Origin: Tolypeutes matacus
Lineage: Eukaryota; Chordata; Mammalia; Cingulata; Chlamyphoridae
Assembly (NCBI GenBank): GCA_026826555.1
Contig: JAKSZT010054399.1
Coordinates: 1,313,286 to 1,377,285 of the forward strand
DNA: 64,000 bases
Direction of reading: 5' to 3'
The notes below the pieces were generated by a model that saw only the letters and a program-made list of their open reading frames with translations, made no database searches and had not been told where the DNA came from. The position numbers and the translations under genes were made by a program. Shown here piece by piece: positions 51,140-63,064 of this stretch. Within the stretch, counting starts at the first letter, position 1, and each line of letters begins with the position of its first letter.

Positions 51140-53030
51140 TAACAGCTTTTATTGAGATATACTTTACATACCATAAACTTTACCCTTAAAGTGTATAATT
51201 CAATGGCTTTTAGTATATTCACAGAGTGGTGCATTCATCACCACAATCAATATCAGAACATTTTCAATACCCCACCCAAAAAACTCCTGTCTCCCTTAGT
51301 ACAAATCTCCCGAGACCCCCCAATGCTAGATAACCATTAATCTGCTTTCTGTCACTACAAATTTGATATTCTGGACAGTTCATATAATGGAATCATACAA
51401 TATGCGATCTTCTGTAACTCACTTCTTTCACTTAGCATAGTTTCAAGATTCATCCATGTTGAAGTACGTAACAGTATTTAATTTCATTTTATTGCCAAAT
51501 ACTGATCCATTATATGGATATTCAGCAGTTTGTCTACCCATTTATCAGCTGATGGACATTTGGGATGTTTCTACTTTTTGAATATTATGAATAATGTTGC
51601 TATGAACATTTGTGTACAAGTTTTTGTGTGTGCATGTGTTTTCATTTCTTTGGGGTAGATCTTTAGGGGTTGAATTGCTGGGTCATTTGTTAACTATGTT
51701 TAACCTTTTTGAGGACCCATCAGCCTGTTGGGCAAAGGAGCTGCATTATTTTACATTCCCACCAGCAGTGTATGAGGGTCCCAATTTCTCCACAACCTTG
51801 CCAACACTTGTTATTTTCTGTCTTTTTGATTATAGCCATACTTGTGGGTCTGATGTGGTATCTTGTGGCTTTGATTTGCATTTCCCTGAGGATAAAAGAT
51901 GTTGAACATCTTTTCATGTGCCTATTTGCCATTTGTGTATCTTTTGGGGAGAAATGTCTATTCAGATATTATGCCCATTTAAAGAATTGGATTATTTATC
52001 TTTTAAATTATTAAATTGTAGTAATACTTTATATATTCTAGATACAAGTCTCTTACAGATATATGAATCACAGAAATTTTCTTCCATTCTATGGGTTGTC
52101 TTTTTCCCTTTCTTGATGATGTCCTTTGAAGCACAAATGTTTAACGATGCCCAGTTTATCTATTTTTTCTTTTGATGCTTGTGCTTTTTGGTATATCCAA
52201 GAAACCATTACCTAATTCAAGGTCATGGAAATTTACATCTGTTTTCTTCCAAGAATTTCATAGTTTTAGTTCTTACATCTAGGTTGTTGATCCATTTTGA
52301 GTTCATTTTTGTATATGTTGTGAGGTAGGGGTCCAACCTCATTTTTTTGCATGTGACTATCCAGTTGTCCTAGCATCGCTTGTTGAAAAGATTATTCTTT
52401 CCCCCTTTAATTGTTGTGGTACCCTTGTTGAAAATCAACTGACTGTAAATTTGAGGGCTTGTTTCTGGACTCTCAATTCTAGTCTATTGGTCTATTGGTC
52501 TGTCCTTTTGCCAGTACCACACTGTCTTGATTACCATAGCTATGTAGTAAGTTTTGAAGTCAGGAAGCATGGACCATCAAGCTTTGATCTTTTTCAAGAT
52601 TGTTTTGGCTATTCCAGGTCCCTTGATCATCATGTCAATTTCTGCAAAGATGTCAGCTGGGGTTTTGGTAGGGATTGCACTGACTCTGTAGATCAGAGTA
52701 TAAGCTTTGTACTTTTTTGTTACATTTATTCCTAAATATTTTATTCTTTTTGATGCAATTAGAATTGGAATTTTGTCCTTAATTTCATTTTTGGTTTGCT
52801 CATTGCTACTGTATAGAAATAAGTTTGATTTTTATATATTGATCTTATATCCTACAACTTTGATTAAATTATTAATTATAATAGTTTCTTAGCGGATTCC
52901 CTAGGATTTTCTAAAGATCATATCATCTGCAAATAGTATAGTCTCACTTCTTGCTTTCCAATCTGCATATCTTCTATTTCATTTTTTTTGCCTGATTGCC
53001 CTAGCTAATACTTTAGTTCTTATCTGTCTG
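51140..53030 (-). mobile_element. 5'-truncated L1, antisense
   Basis: Starts with the antisense 3' UTR ('taacagcttttattgagata', 'accataaactttacc'), passes the ORF2 C-terminus ('cacttagcatagtttcaaga', 'gggttgaattgctgggtc') and RT regions ('gccagtaccacactgtcttg', 'cctacaactttgattaaatt'). It ends near 53030 in the middle of ORF2. Open frames on both strands within it are remnants or shadows. Confidence 0.8.
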
Positions 53031-53034
53031 AGGA

Positions 53035-54500
53035 AGTGAATTTCTATCTTAAAACTTTACCAAATTCTCCCTTCCCATCACAGAAAGCTGAGTTGGCATT
53101 CCAGCTTCTTTAGCCAGGCAGTTAACACTGATCACCCCACCACCCAAATCAGAGAGGGTGCGTTTCAGCAAAGCAGCCTACCTCTCTGGAATGCTCGTGC
53201 CCAGGTTCTACGCTGTTCCCGGGTGGGGTGTTAGGATCCCAGGAAAGGAGAGCAGGGAAGAGCCCTGGACAGTGGACTCCTTTCTGCCTGGGCTACTGGC
53301 CTCAGGCTCTCAGCAGAGGGGCATGTGGAGGAGTGTACAGAGCAACAACTGAGTCACCCACAGATAGCGCTGCAGCTGCTACCGGAACAGACCACCGGGC
53401 TCCTTCCCTTCACCATCCACACTGCCCACGGCAAGCTGGAAAGAAAAAGAGAAAGAAAGCCACTTTTCCCCAATCTACCAACCAAGTAAGCTCTTTGCTT
53501 TTCAGACTTGGAGTCAACAAATTCTGAAAGCCACCCTAATTAACAAGGACAGCTCTGAGTCAGGCACGTTTTCTGGGGCTTTCAAGCACGCTGTGCTTCT
53601 AGCACTTCTCTGATTGGCTGGGGAGGGGTAGACCACCGGAGAGGTCCTCGAGCTTGCACATATTTGTGGCAGCTGTGTGCTGCGAGGTGGAAACAGACCC
53701 TGCTCCCGCCTTGGTAGCCACATCGCGGCCCCCGCGACTTCAGAAACGAGGTGAAATAAACATCTTGGTTCATGGGCAAACTGCAGCAGAGCAGGCTGTG
53801 TGTGGGAGCCTGCAAAGGTGGAAGAGCTATTCAAAGGTTGCCAGAGCCTGAGAATAAACTGGCCCTGAAGAGGCTTATGGACGCCATCCAGTTCTTAGCA
53901 AAATCCAGCACCCCCACCCCCACCCCGAACTGCACCATTGAGAAATCGGCTTGAAAGTAGGTTGAATGACACAAGGAGCAACACTGGCAGAAAGGCTTTA
54001 ATGAGCCAAAGAACGTGGTTTCCAATGCCTGGCTCTGAGCGCCACTGCCTGGCTCTGCCAGCAGATGTAAACTCTGTTCACTGAAGCAAACTCAGAGACC
54101 CGAAGCCATGTTTTTGCAAAATCCAAGCCAGCTGGTCGTATTCACATTCAAACCCAGAAAATTCACTCAACGGGAGGGAAGATATGTCTGAGCTGAAAGG
54201 GAATTGCTCGTAGCTCTGAACGCACAGTGGGCTTGTGGCAGGGGTGGGTGAGGAGAAGTGGGGGAGGTGGCACAGAGGAAATCTCTCTGTTCTCCAGCAG
54301 GGAGGGTTTGGGTCCCTGCCTTGCCTCGGGTCTCTGGGATGGGAGGGGGTTGTTTATTGTATGGCCTGGTCCTGATTATTCAGGGGCTGGTTATACAATT
54401 CATGGACTCGCTGACCTTTACCTCTTTCCCTTTTTAAGGCTTTCCTGGCTTTTGGTGATGTCACCGCACAGCTGATACCAAATGGTAGGAAAGATAGAAA
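53035..54500. other. GC-richer unique DNA
   Basis: Clearly richer in G+C than its surroundings, with scattered CpGs ('cacatcgcggcccccgcgac' near 53720). Frames of 60-106 codons occur on both strands, none with a domain I recognise. A 'caa/gtaagc' donor-like site lies at 53484-53489. It could hold regulatory DNA or an untranslated exon, but nothing decides this. Confidence 0.35.
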
Positions 54501-56860
54501 AGAGAATAAGAATGATTTGGCCATATGTTCACAATTCTCATGAACTATCTAATCAGGGAAAAAGGAGCAAACTGCTTGGTTAAAATAGAATCTGGGGCTT
54601 GTTGGGGGTGGTTTTCTTCTCTGTTCTTTATATGCTGAGGAAAGTTCTAGAAGGCAATGCTCATGGAGTGAAGGTGAGGAAAAAGGGCAGCAGCTGGGCT
54701 CACAGAAAGGAAATGTTTACTGCAGAGAGAGTCAAGCAAGGAAAAAGACCCTGAAGGATCATTTAGGCTCTGATTGATATTGGCCTATAGCTGCTTGTGT
54801 GTCTCCCAGTAGGACACAAGCTCCATCCAGGTCCGAGACCACCAAAAATGATCAGACGCTTTATAATGATGACTTGAGGGGGTCAAGAACAAATGCTCAG
54901 GGCAGAGAAACAAAAATACTGAGCTGTGAAGACATTTCATGAGGCCAGACCACAAGAAAGTTATAAAAATGGATAGAAACACAGTTCTACATGGGAGAAA
55001 TTGAAAGAACTACTGGGGAGGAAAGTGGGGTATCCTCTCAGAAAGTTACTGTCAGGAGAGTTCTGTGACTTAAAAAAGGTTCCACTAATTGAATCATCCA
55101 GGAACTAACTCTTTTGTGTTAATACCAAAGGCTTAGGTCTGATTAATGACATTTCTTTGAATTGTAATCTCTTCATTAACTTCTCTCACTTTCCTTCATT
55201 AGTGACCATTTATATTTTTAACTTATGAAATGCATGTAATAAATGATAGAATTATACATTGAACTTATAATTAAAAATTTTAAATAGTTCAAAGTGATCT
55301 TTCCAAAGATAGGTCTTCCCTACCTCCAATACATTTGTCCTTTCCCTCAACCCTGCCACCCAATTCAACATTAAAGAGTTACTATTGCAATTTAAACAGA
55401 ACCGGAGTTATAGTTGTCTTAACTCTTCAGTCTTGCTCTAGATTTTTTTTTCCTTGCTATTGAATTTAAGAAAGTTTGAGATTCTGGTCCAAATGTCTAG
55501 TATTTTCACCATTGAAAGCACGGCCCGAAGATAAGGCTTGGTCTACACCAGAATAACTGCTACTGAGAAACTTCTTCACCCTACACTTCCAAGATGCTGC
55601 AGGAAAAAAAATTAATTTAATATAATAATAGTCCTTAAAAATTTTGGTGCCACTTGACTTGAGAGTCTCCTAAAAATTATGGGTGCATGAGCACAGCACA
55701 GCTCAGATCCCCTAAAGCCTTTCTAATCTGATGAGAACTGTGATCGACAGGACCATCCTTGGAAGATAAGCTTAAGAAGAGTTTTCAATTTGTTTTCACT
55801 GTAATTAACATGAAGAACATAAAGTAAGAATTTCAAAAAACCTGAGAAAAGCAGACAGAAGGGCAAAAAGTAAGAAGAAATGAAACCCATTAAGAAAAGT
55901 TCAAAGAGAAGATTATGGGAGGCCTCCTGTGATGTCATCACGTGGGAGCCTATCCTAATTTAACCCTAGAAGCTCCCTAGAAAGATAATCTGCAAGACTG
56001 CTGGTAAGCAGTGGTGCAATGATGCCAACCACAATTTGGAGCAAACAAGTAAGAGGGCGGCTGTGGAGGAGGGAGTCGGAATTCAAGAGGCCCCAGCAGG
56101 AGACTGTCTATGATAGAATCGGACTTGACAGGAAGAGACATTTACTTCTGCTGCCATCTCTAAACAGAAATCTCTGGCGACGTATTTTGTATGCTCTTGA
56201 GATGTTGTGGTGTGTCAAGGAAGAGCAGGCATATGTTTAAGCTACAAGGGAGAAACTACCCTGAGGATAGTCAAAATGGTTCATGCCTCTTTTACACTCC
56301 TAATAAAAAAGAGCAGCTCTCTCCTGGTACAGAATAGCTTGGTTAATATAAGTTGATTAAATATGCATGGGCAGCGCCTACTGTATTTAGACAAACTGTA
56401 CCTTGGGGGCTGCCACAGAACTAGCAATGGCATATATTAAAGGGGCCCAGCAATGACATATATTAAAGGGGTTTGGCCAAACTATGTGTTTTGTCAAGCA
56501 GTTTGAAGTTGATAGATTTGTGTTGAGAAGTCTGGTACTAGATGTTTCCTAAAATAATAGCAAAGAAATCAAGAGCTACTATCAGTTATATCTTGCTCCA
56601 AGAGCAGTTTGCTGCTCTGGTGGTAGAGATGAAATTCAGAGAAACTTATTGTGAGCTTTGCAATGACAATACCATTTCATAGTTTTGTATGATTGATACT
56701 GTCTTGAATGGGAATAGAAAACATTAAGTAGAGATTATTTTAAATGTATGACCAGAAATTGGGTCAAGATGGTCTTAGAAATTTATTCCTTGAGATACCC
56801 CTTTTCCTCCAAACACACAGCAACAATATATAAAATTAGAAAGACGTAGTGCATTGGTTA
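54500..56860. other. No gene seen
   Basis: Unassigned. A short imperfect duplication of about 26 bp ('agcaatgrcatatattaaag') lies at 56423-56471. Frames of 65-73 codons have no domain. Confidence 0.4.
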
Positions 56861-56864
56861 AAGG

Positions 56865-57250
56865 TAAAGCTTGCTGCTGTAATACCCAAACGTGAAATCT
56901 CAATGGTATAATCCAATAAGAGTTTATTCCTCACTCAGGAGTCTAAAGGGCTGTCTTCCATGCATAGATTCAGAGACCCATGCTTCTCCCAGTTGGTGGC
57001 TCTTCTATCCCTAAGGTTCTCAGAGTCCTTCTCTCCCTGCCAGTGATCAGGGCAAAAAGAGTGTGGAGCATCTCGTGGGAGGTTTTCTGGGACAGGCCTA
57101 GAAATGTCATGTATCACTTCTGCCCACATTTCATGGCCATAACTCAGTCACATGGACAAACACAATTGCAAAGGAAGCTGAAAATGTAGTCTAGCTTTGT
57201 GCCCTGGGAATAGAGAACATGTTTTAGTAGGCACTAAAATGTTTGCCACA
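56865..57250. repeat. Old interspersed repeat, family not named
   Basis: 'taagagtttattcctcactc', 'atcacttctgcccacatttc' and 'aaatgtagtctagctttgtg' form a pattern I recognise from mammal-wide repeats, but I cannot name the family. The open frames on both strands inside it are incidental. Confidence 0.45.
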
Positions 57251-57254
57251 TGTA

Positions 57255-58120
57255 GCCAGACATCTCTGGTCCAAGCATCTTCATGCAGATACACATTTCC
57301 ATGGACCAACAGCAGAACAACAAACAAAACACAAAACAACAAGCATGAAGTAATGACATTGGCCACTGGACTGTAGGACTATAAGCAGGAACAGTGGCAG
57401 AAAAATTCAGCTCCTAGAGTGTCAATGGAACTAAAAGTGCCTCACATAAATGGAGGGGTTGGGGACAGGCTCACTGCTTGAAATCAGGCTGACTCAAAAG
57501 AAAAAAACATTGAAAAATGCTGAAAAAAATTCCGTACGCTGTCTGGTGGAACAGTGTATAAAATGCTGCATGTCTAGGAAGGTGGGTAGACATAGACACA
57601 TCCTCTTAACCAGAGACTGAGGCAAGCTGCCACCTACCTCTGTGATGTCACCAATACCACCAAAGGGCAGAGTGGGCCATTTGGACTTTGTAATTAAGGG
57701 AGATGGAGGCAATTGCAAAGCCCTTGGATAGGGAGGAGAAAAAATGTGTTTCACACAAGATTAGCCTACAAAGCAAAATTCCAAAACATGTCAAGGAATC
57801 TAATACTAAAAAACCCAGCTTCTCAAATCAACAATCTGAAAATAAATTGATTATAGATGAATTAAATAAAATTATATAATTAACATAGGGGAAAAAAATG
57901 ACAATGAACCAAAGGATGTGATTTAAATGGTAGATTTAAATATTGATTGATTGAAAACCATGAAATATTAAAAGTAAACAAGTTAAGCATTTGACTCAAG
58001 AGACTAGCAAATGAATAATAAAGTAAACCTAAAGCCACCAGAAAAAAAGAGAGGAAGTAATGAAGAAAAGAAGAGGACGTGAGGAGAAGTGATGTTTTCT
58101 ACCAATGATTCAGAAACAAA
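57255..58120. other. No gene seen
   Basis: Unassigned. One minus-strand frame (57754-57494, 86 codons) shows no domain. Confidence 0.4.
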
Positions 58121-58124
58121 AAAA

Positions 58125-58370
58125 GTGTAATCCCCTCCTTTTCCTGCTGGTTAAAATATGGACATGGTGGTGAGAGCTGGATAAGCCATCTGGTAGACTG
58201 AGATGGAAACTATGAATTGAGGATGATGAAACCACATGATGGAATCTGATTCCTGATACTGTGAAGCTGCTATATCATGCCTGGACTGTTTATGCTTGAA
58301 CTGTTATGGGAGACAGAAATAAATTTCTATCATATCTAAACTAATGTTCTTTTGGCTTTTGTGCATCCAA
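58125..58370 (+). repeat. Old LTR-like 3' end
   Basis: 'gatgatgaaaccacatgatg', 'gtgaagctgctatatcatgc' and 'gggagacagaaataaatttc' follow the order of the 3' part of an ancient mammalian LTR, with a polyadenylation-like AATAAA at about 58318. Family not named. Confidence 0.4.
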
Positions 58371-58511
58371 CATATATATTCCAAGGAATAAAACCATGAC
58401 TAATGTGTACAATTAAATTTGAAAACTTAGATGAAATGGATAATTATACAGAAAAATGCAATTCACCAAAATTGACTGAACAAGAAATAGAAAATCTAAA
58501 ACCAATAATCT

Positions 58512-59052
58512 TGTGTGATATTTTTTAAAATAGTCCCCATAATCTCAATAATCCTCCTAGTACTCACACTCTTGAGTAATCCCCTTCCCTTGAGTATAGT
58601 TTGGATCTAATGACTCATTTCTAGTGACTAGATACAGCAATAGTTATGGGATATCACCTCTGAGATTAAGTTATGAAGACACTGTGGCTCTCTGTCCATC
58701 TTGTCTTGTTCTCTTGCTGGCTTGACTCAAGGGAAGTCAGCCGCCATGTTGTGATCTGCCCTAAGGAGAAATCCATGTGGCAAGGAAGTGACCTCTCTTG
58801 AGAAGAGCTAGTGGGGACTTGAGGTCTGCCAATAACCACACAAGTTAGCTTGGGAACAGACCCTCCTCAGTAGGAGATGACCGGATCCCCAGCTGTGATC
58901 CTGATAGCCTAGTGAGAGATTCTGAGCCAGAGGCACCCAGTTAAGTGACATTCAGATGTCTGACCCACAGATACTTTGAGTAAATAAATGTTTACTTTTT
59001 TAAGCCACTAAGTTTTGAAATTATTTGTAATGCAGAAATAGTTAACTGTTAC
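58512..59052 (+). repeat. Old ERVL/MaLR-type LTR
   Basis: 'ctctgagattaagttatgaa', 'agtcagccgccatgttgtga', 'gagagattctgagccagagg', 'aataaatgtttact' and 'tttaagccactaagttttga', ending 'atagttaactgttaca', follow the order of ancient mammalian LTRs of this type. No 5-bp duplication was found. Diverged. Confidence 0.6.
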
Positions 59053-59274
59053 ATCTTCAAATAAATTGAACTGGTATTCAAAACCCCTTATTAAAAGTCA
59101 ACCATTACTAGAGACCTATGAAAATAATCCCCACAAATTTAAGATTTTAAAAAATGGTTTTGTTTTTACCAAAGATCTGTATACAGGAAGAAATAAGGCC
59201 AGGGGCCAGGGTGCAACATACTTTAGATCTTACAGCTATTACATTTGAAAAGAGATTTAAAAATATACTTTCTA

Positions 59275-59486
59275 TGGGAGGCGGCTGTGGCTCAATCAAT
59301 GGGGCTCCCGTTTGCCATTTGGGAGGCCCTGGGTTCAGTTCCCGGGGCCTCCTGGTGGGGGCGGGCCCGCCCGCGCGGCGTGGTTGGCTGGCCCGGCGGG
59401 CACAAGCAGCAGGGGGCGGGGGATGGATGAGTAAATAAATAAAATCTAAAATAAATAAATAAATAAAATAAAAAAATAAAAAAAAT
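59275..59486 (+). mobile_element. tRNA-derived SINE with GC-rich core
   Basis: The A-box-like tggctcaatcaatgg (59288-59302) and B-box ggttcagttcc (59332-59342) mark a tRNA-derived head. A GC-rich middle (59344-59419) and an (AAATA)n tail follow. It is flanked by an identical 16-bp 'aaaaatatactttcta' (59259-59274 and 59487-59502), a clean sign of L1-driven insertion. The middle has several CpGs and CGCG runs, so it is likely young. The 94-152 codon frames through it on both strands are artefacts. Confidence 0.9.
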
Positions 59487-59504
59487 AAAAATATACTTTC
59501 TAAA

Positions 59505-60430
59505 AGGGGAAGAGAGAATGTTTGATAAAACAAAGAGGAATTTGATATTGAGGATTTCTTCAAGGGAATAAAACAGTGAGTATTTTTTTGTTGACTTTAA
59601 AAAAAGTGTTTGAATAAATGACAAGGAGCTGTTGATTTTGGAGGAGATTGATTTCCTCATCAAAGGACATAAAACAAGACCTCTATAATGGAGGAACATA
59701 TCATTTTCATGGATGAGAAGACTCAATATCTTTATGATATACTCCCCCAAATCAATTTCTATATCAATTTAAATCTTAACAGGGTGGTTTTGATGAACTG
59801 ATACTAAAAGAAAACCCAACATCTCAACTTCTGAAACTCCAGAAATTTCTCTGGATTTCACATTTCATAGTGATTTTTTCCTAACATGTAAGGGACATTA
59901 GACATCAACTCATTCAGAATTTTTTAATGGTTCTCCATAGAGACACTTTTAGAGCCTTTGCTGGAAGGATGGAAAGGGAACGGGCGAAAAACACAAAGTG
60001 GGTGAGGTTTTAGGATTTTAATCACCTTTCAACTGGAAAGTCATCTATTTTACACATTGAACTTCAGTCAAAAAAAAAAATTTTTTTTTTTTAACAAAGG
60101 TTCAGTGGATAAAAATGTTGACAAAAACCGGTGACTTAATTCTAATTCTCTTTTCCTGGATGGCAGAGAAGATCAGGAAGATGGCATTAAGATTACCCAA
60201 TTCAGGGTTAACAGAGCAAGAACAAGGGCCAGTTTGGGTGGCTCAGCCCTTGGGCTCAGTCCGCCACACCAGTGTTTATTCATGTATGTTCTGCGGAACA
60301 CTAGCTCCTTAAGAGGCTCTCTATACAAAGGGACTCTAGGGAATGAGTAAGTTGGGAAAGGAAGGAAATCTCTCAACATCCTCAGAACTAAAGTTCCAAG
60401 AAATGTACTTTAAGAAACATTGTATTATAC
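59505..60430. other. AT-rich DNA, no gene seen
   Basis: Unassigned. An A-run next to a T-run (60069-60092) is a potential hairpin or a poly(A) remnant. Frames of 65-68 codons show no domain. Confidence 0.4.
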
Positions 60431-60439
60431 CCTGTAGCC

Positions 60440-61740
60440 ACAAATAAATCTGTATGCGTCACCTTAAAAACACACTTTATGGACTATTTCAAACATGTAT
60501 GAAAGTATAGAATAGTACACCATGAACTCCATGTACTCATCACATAGCTTCAACAATTGTAATTATCTTTGCCCTTTACATACCCATCCATTTCCCTGAC
60601 CACTCCCAATTATTTTGAAGCAAATCTGAAACACCATATCATTTCACCAGAAAATATTTCAATATGTTCCTCTAAAGATAAGGATCCCCTTTATAAACAT
60701 AATCACAATATCATCATCATACCCCAAACACCACAGCTATAATTTCTTCCTATCATATGTGTTTACATTTTCCTGATTGTCTGGAAATAATGGTCTGGAT
60801 TTACTTTGTTTTATATCAAGATCCCAAAGGGTCTAAACATTACTTTTGGTTATTAACAACTTCTGAAGTTTCTTTTCACGTAAAGTTTCTCCCACCTTAC
60901 ATTTTCGCTCTTGTTGTTATTTTGAAGAAACTGGGCACCTTGTCCTGAGTCTCCCAACATTTGATTTCTCTGACTGCATCACCATGGTGCCATTTAATAT
61001 CTTCCTCTGTCTTCCATATTTCCTAGTAGATAGAGGGGCTTGAACAGATTCTGCTTTGGTTCCTGTGGCAAGAGGACTATATGGATGGTGTGGTATATTC
61101 ATATTGAGAGGTTCGTAATGTCTGCTTGTGTGGCTCTCTCTTTTTTTAAATGATGTCAGCCATTGTTGATCATTGTCTCAAAATGTTAATTCATTCAGGG
61201 TTTCAAATTGTGCTATTCTCTCTTTCCTTCTTCATTTACTAGCTGGATGACTTCTCAGAAAAGAAATTTCACCTCATTAAGCATTTGGTTACTCTGAGAT
61301 ACAGCTCTTATAGACAAGGCAAGGAAAAAAATAATGCTTGATTCTTTCTCCCTGCCTGTTAGTATTCAAAATAATGCATTGGTTCCCTAGAGCCTGTAAA
61401 GAATATCAATGCATTGTTGTTTTGATATTATTATGAACCCATGGATTTAAACATATTCTATGTATTTAAATAAGCATATTCTCTGTGGTTAAGTTCATAT
61501 AAATTTTCATCCTTTTTGATGGTCAAATTTCTCCCTCTTTATCCAATAAGTGCTCCTGAGTCCCTTTGACACAATTCCAGTGGTTTATATATATTTCCTG
61601 CTATTTGGTATGACAAGATGTTGTAGGATCATCTTATACAGACCTGGCATCAGCCAGTTCTCCAAGGTGCTCAGGTTTCTCTTAGTGTGAAATTGTATTT
61701 AAAAACCACAATCTAAGTATGACCTTTTTGACCTTAATAT
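60440..61740 (-). repeat. Old L1 3' UTR, antisense
   Basis: 'tatgaaagtatagaatagta' and 'ccatgtactcatcacatagc' open the fragment. 'gactgcatcaccatggtgcc' and 'cttcatttactagctggatg' lie further on. These are antisense markers of old mammalian L1 (L1M type) 3' regions. Diverged but long. Confidence 0.65.
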
Positions 61741-61814
61741 AGATTTAAAAACTCCTGGGTATCCAGTTAAATATTTCATATGACAAACACATACACACAC
61801 AAACACATTTATTT

Positions 61815-61985
61815 TGAACATGGTCAACTTACTCTCTGAATTCCAGTCTTCTCATTTGTAAAATGTAGAGCAGCATAGCATTACTCTAGATTGATGATGC
61901 AGGTTAAATTAGCCAGCTTTTGTAAAGCATCTAGAACACTGCCTATGATACTAATTACTTAACACCTAGCATGGGTTTGATAATC
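61815..61985 (+). repeat. MIR SINE
   Basis: 'acttactctctgaattccag', 'cttctcatttgtaaaatgta' and 'aagcatctagaacactgcct' follow the order of a MIR core and 3' part. Confidence 0.7.
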
Positions 61986-62079
61986 AGATTTCAATATATG
62001 ATGATTTATTCTAAGATCAAAATATTATTCTGTGACAACTCACAGCTCTCCTCGATTATCTGTCTTGCCACTCCACATT

Positions 62080-62400
62080 TCCTCGACCTGATTTGAACAT
62101 TTTCACTATAATGCAGCAGAGTTTAATTAAGGAAGTCAAGGAGAAAGAGCAACCAACTCCAAAGTTATTTTTTGCTTCTTGGAAGGCCATCTGGTGCCAT
62201 GACCCATTTCACAACATGCAAATTCATCAGCCGAGTGCAATTTTCCTTCAATCAGTGGCCCAGTAAATATAATTACTTTGCTAATTTTAAATTACAAATG
62301 GTCAGCTCAGGTTAAAGAATGCCTATTCAGCAGTCAAGATGCTACAATTAATTAAGAAAATGAGAGGGTCCATATGCCAGGGCTTTGACAAAGAAATGGG
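62080..62400. promoter_or_regulatory. Candidate conserved non-coding element
   Basis: Non-repeat DNA with an octamer ATGCAAAT (62216-62223), a TAATTA homeodomain-type core (62270-62275) and a second AATTAATTAA cluster (62346-62355). No open frame fits. It reads like vertebrate enhancer DNA rather than decayed repeat. There is no direct evidence of conservation in the sequence alone. Confidence 0.3.
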
Positions 62401-62649
62401 GAGACAAGTTTGTTTTCTCTCACCTCTTGGGCTGCTGGTACACAACACAGGGACAGTTCCAAATATTTCCCTCTGAAGCTTTTTGTGTTGGAAATTGCAG
62501 CTTGAAGCTGCAACAAATGTGTAAAGAAATTTATCTTCAGAAGCTCAGTCCTTTCAAGGCTGAACTGTTCCCTTATAAGGGGAAGGGGCTGGTTGATCCT
62601 TGAATAAACTGCATGTAAAGCTCACATTTAAAATAAATGAATTAATAGG

Positions 62650-63060
62650 TATCCTTGACTGGACACCAAAAAATGCTATAAAGGTAATTATGAGGACAAT
62701 TGACAAAATTGGCATAAAACTGTAGATAAAAATGTTGTGTCAATATTAAGTTTCCTGAATTTGATAACTGCCTTGTTTTCAGAAAATACACACCGAGCTA
62801 TTAAAGAGTAAAAGGGTATAATGGCTACCAATTGGTTCAGAAATGGTTCAGAAAATATTTTGTGTGTGTGTGTAGAGAGAGAGAGAGAAAGAGAAAGAAA
62901 GAGAAAGAAAGAAAGGAAATTGGCAAAGTTTTAATCATTGGTGAATTTGGGTAAAAGGTTTAGGGGAATTCACTATACAATTCTTGCAATTTTTTTCTGA
63001 AGTTTAAAATTCTTTTAAAGTAAAAGGTTTTAAATTTTAAAATTTTAGTTAATTAAAAAA
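62650..63060 (+). repeat. Old L1 3' UTR-like fragment
   Basis: 'ggtatccttgactggacacc', 'tgctataaaggtaattatga', 'aattggtgaatttggg'-type and 'gcaatttttttctgaagttt' segments match the order I know from old L1 3' ends. It includes a (TG)n/(AG)n run at 62862-62917. Confidence 0.5.
62862..62917. repeat. (TG)n then (GA/GAAA)n microsatellite
   Basis: About six TG units followed by GA and GAAA units, within the old L1 fragment. Confidence 0.85.
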
Positions 63061-63064
63061 TTTC

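Noticed and set aside
50929..51189. 86-codon frame with LPFPS repeats
   Set aside because: Direct translation of the CCCTT array, and it crosses the N gap.
59281..59345. tRNA-like A and B boxes as a real tRNA gene
   Set aside because: Retroposon tail and a 16-bp duplication show a SINE. No complete cloverleaf was found.
59292..59750. 152-codon and 138-codon minus-strand frames
   Set aside because: They run through a GC-rich SINE and its (AAATA)n tail. The arginine/proline-rich and F/Y/L-rich stretches are repeat artefacts.
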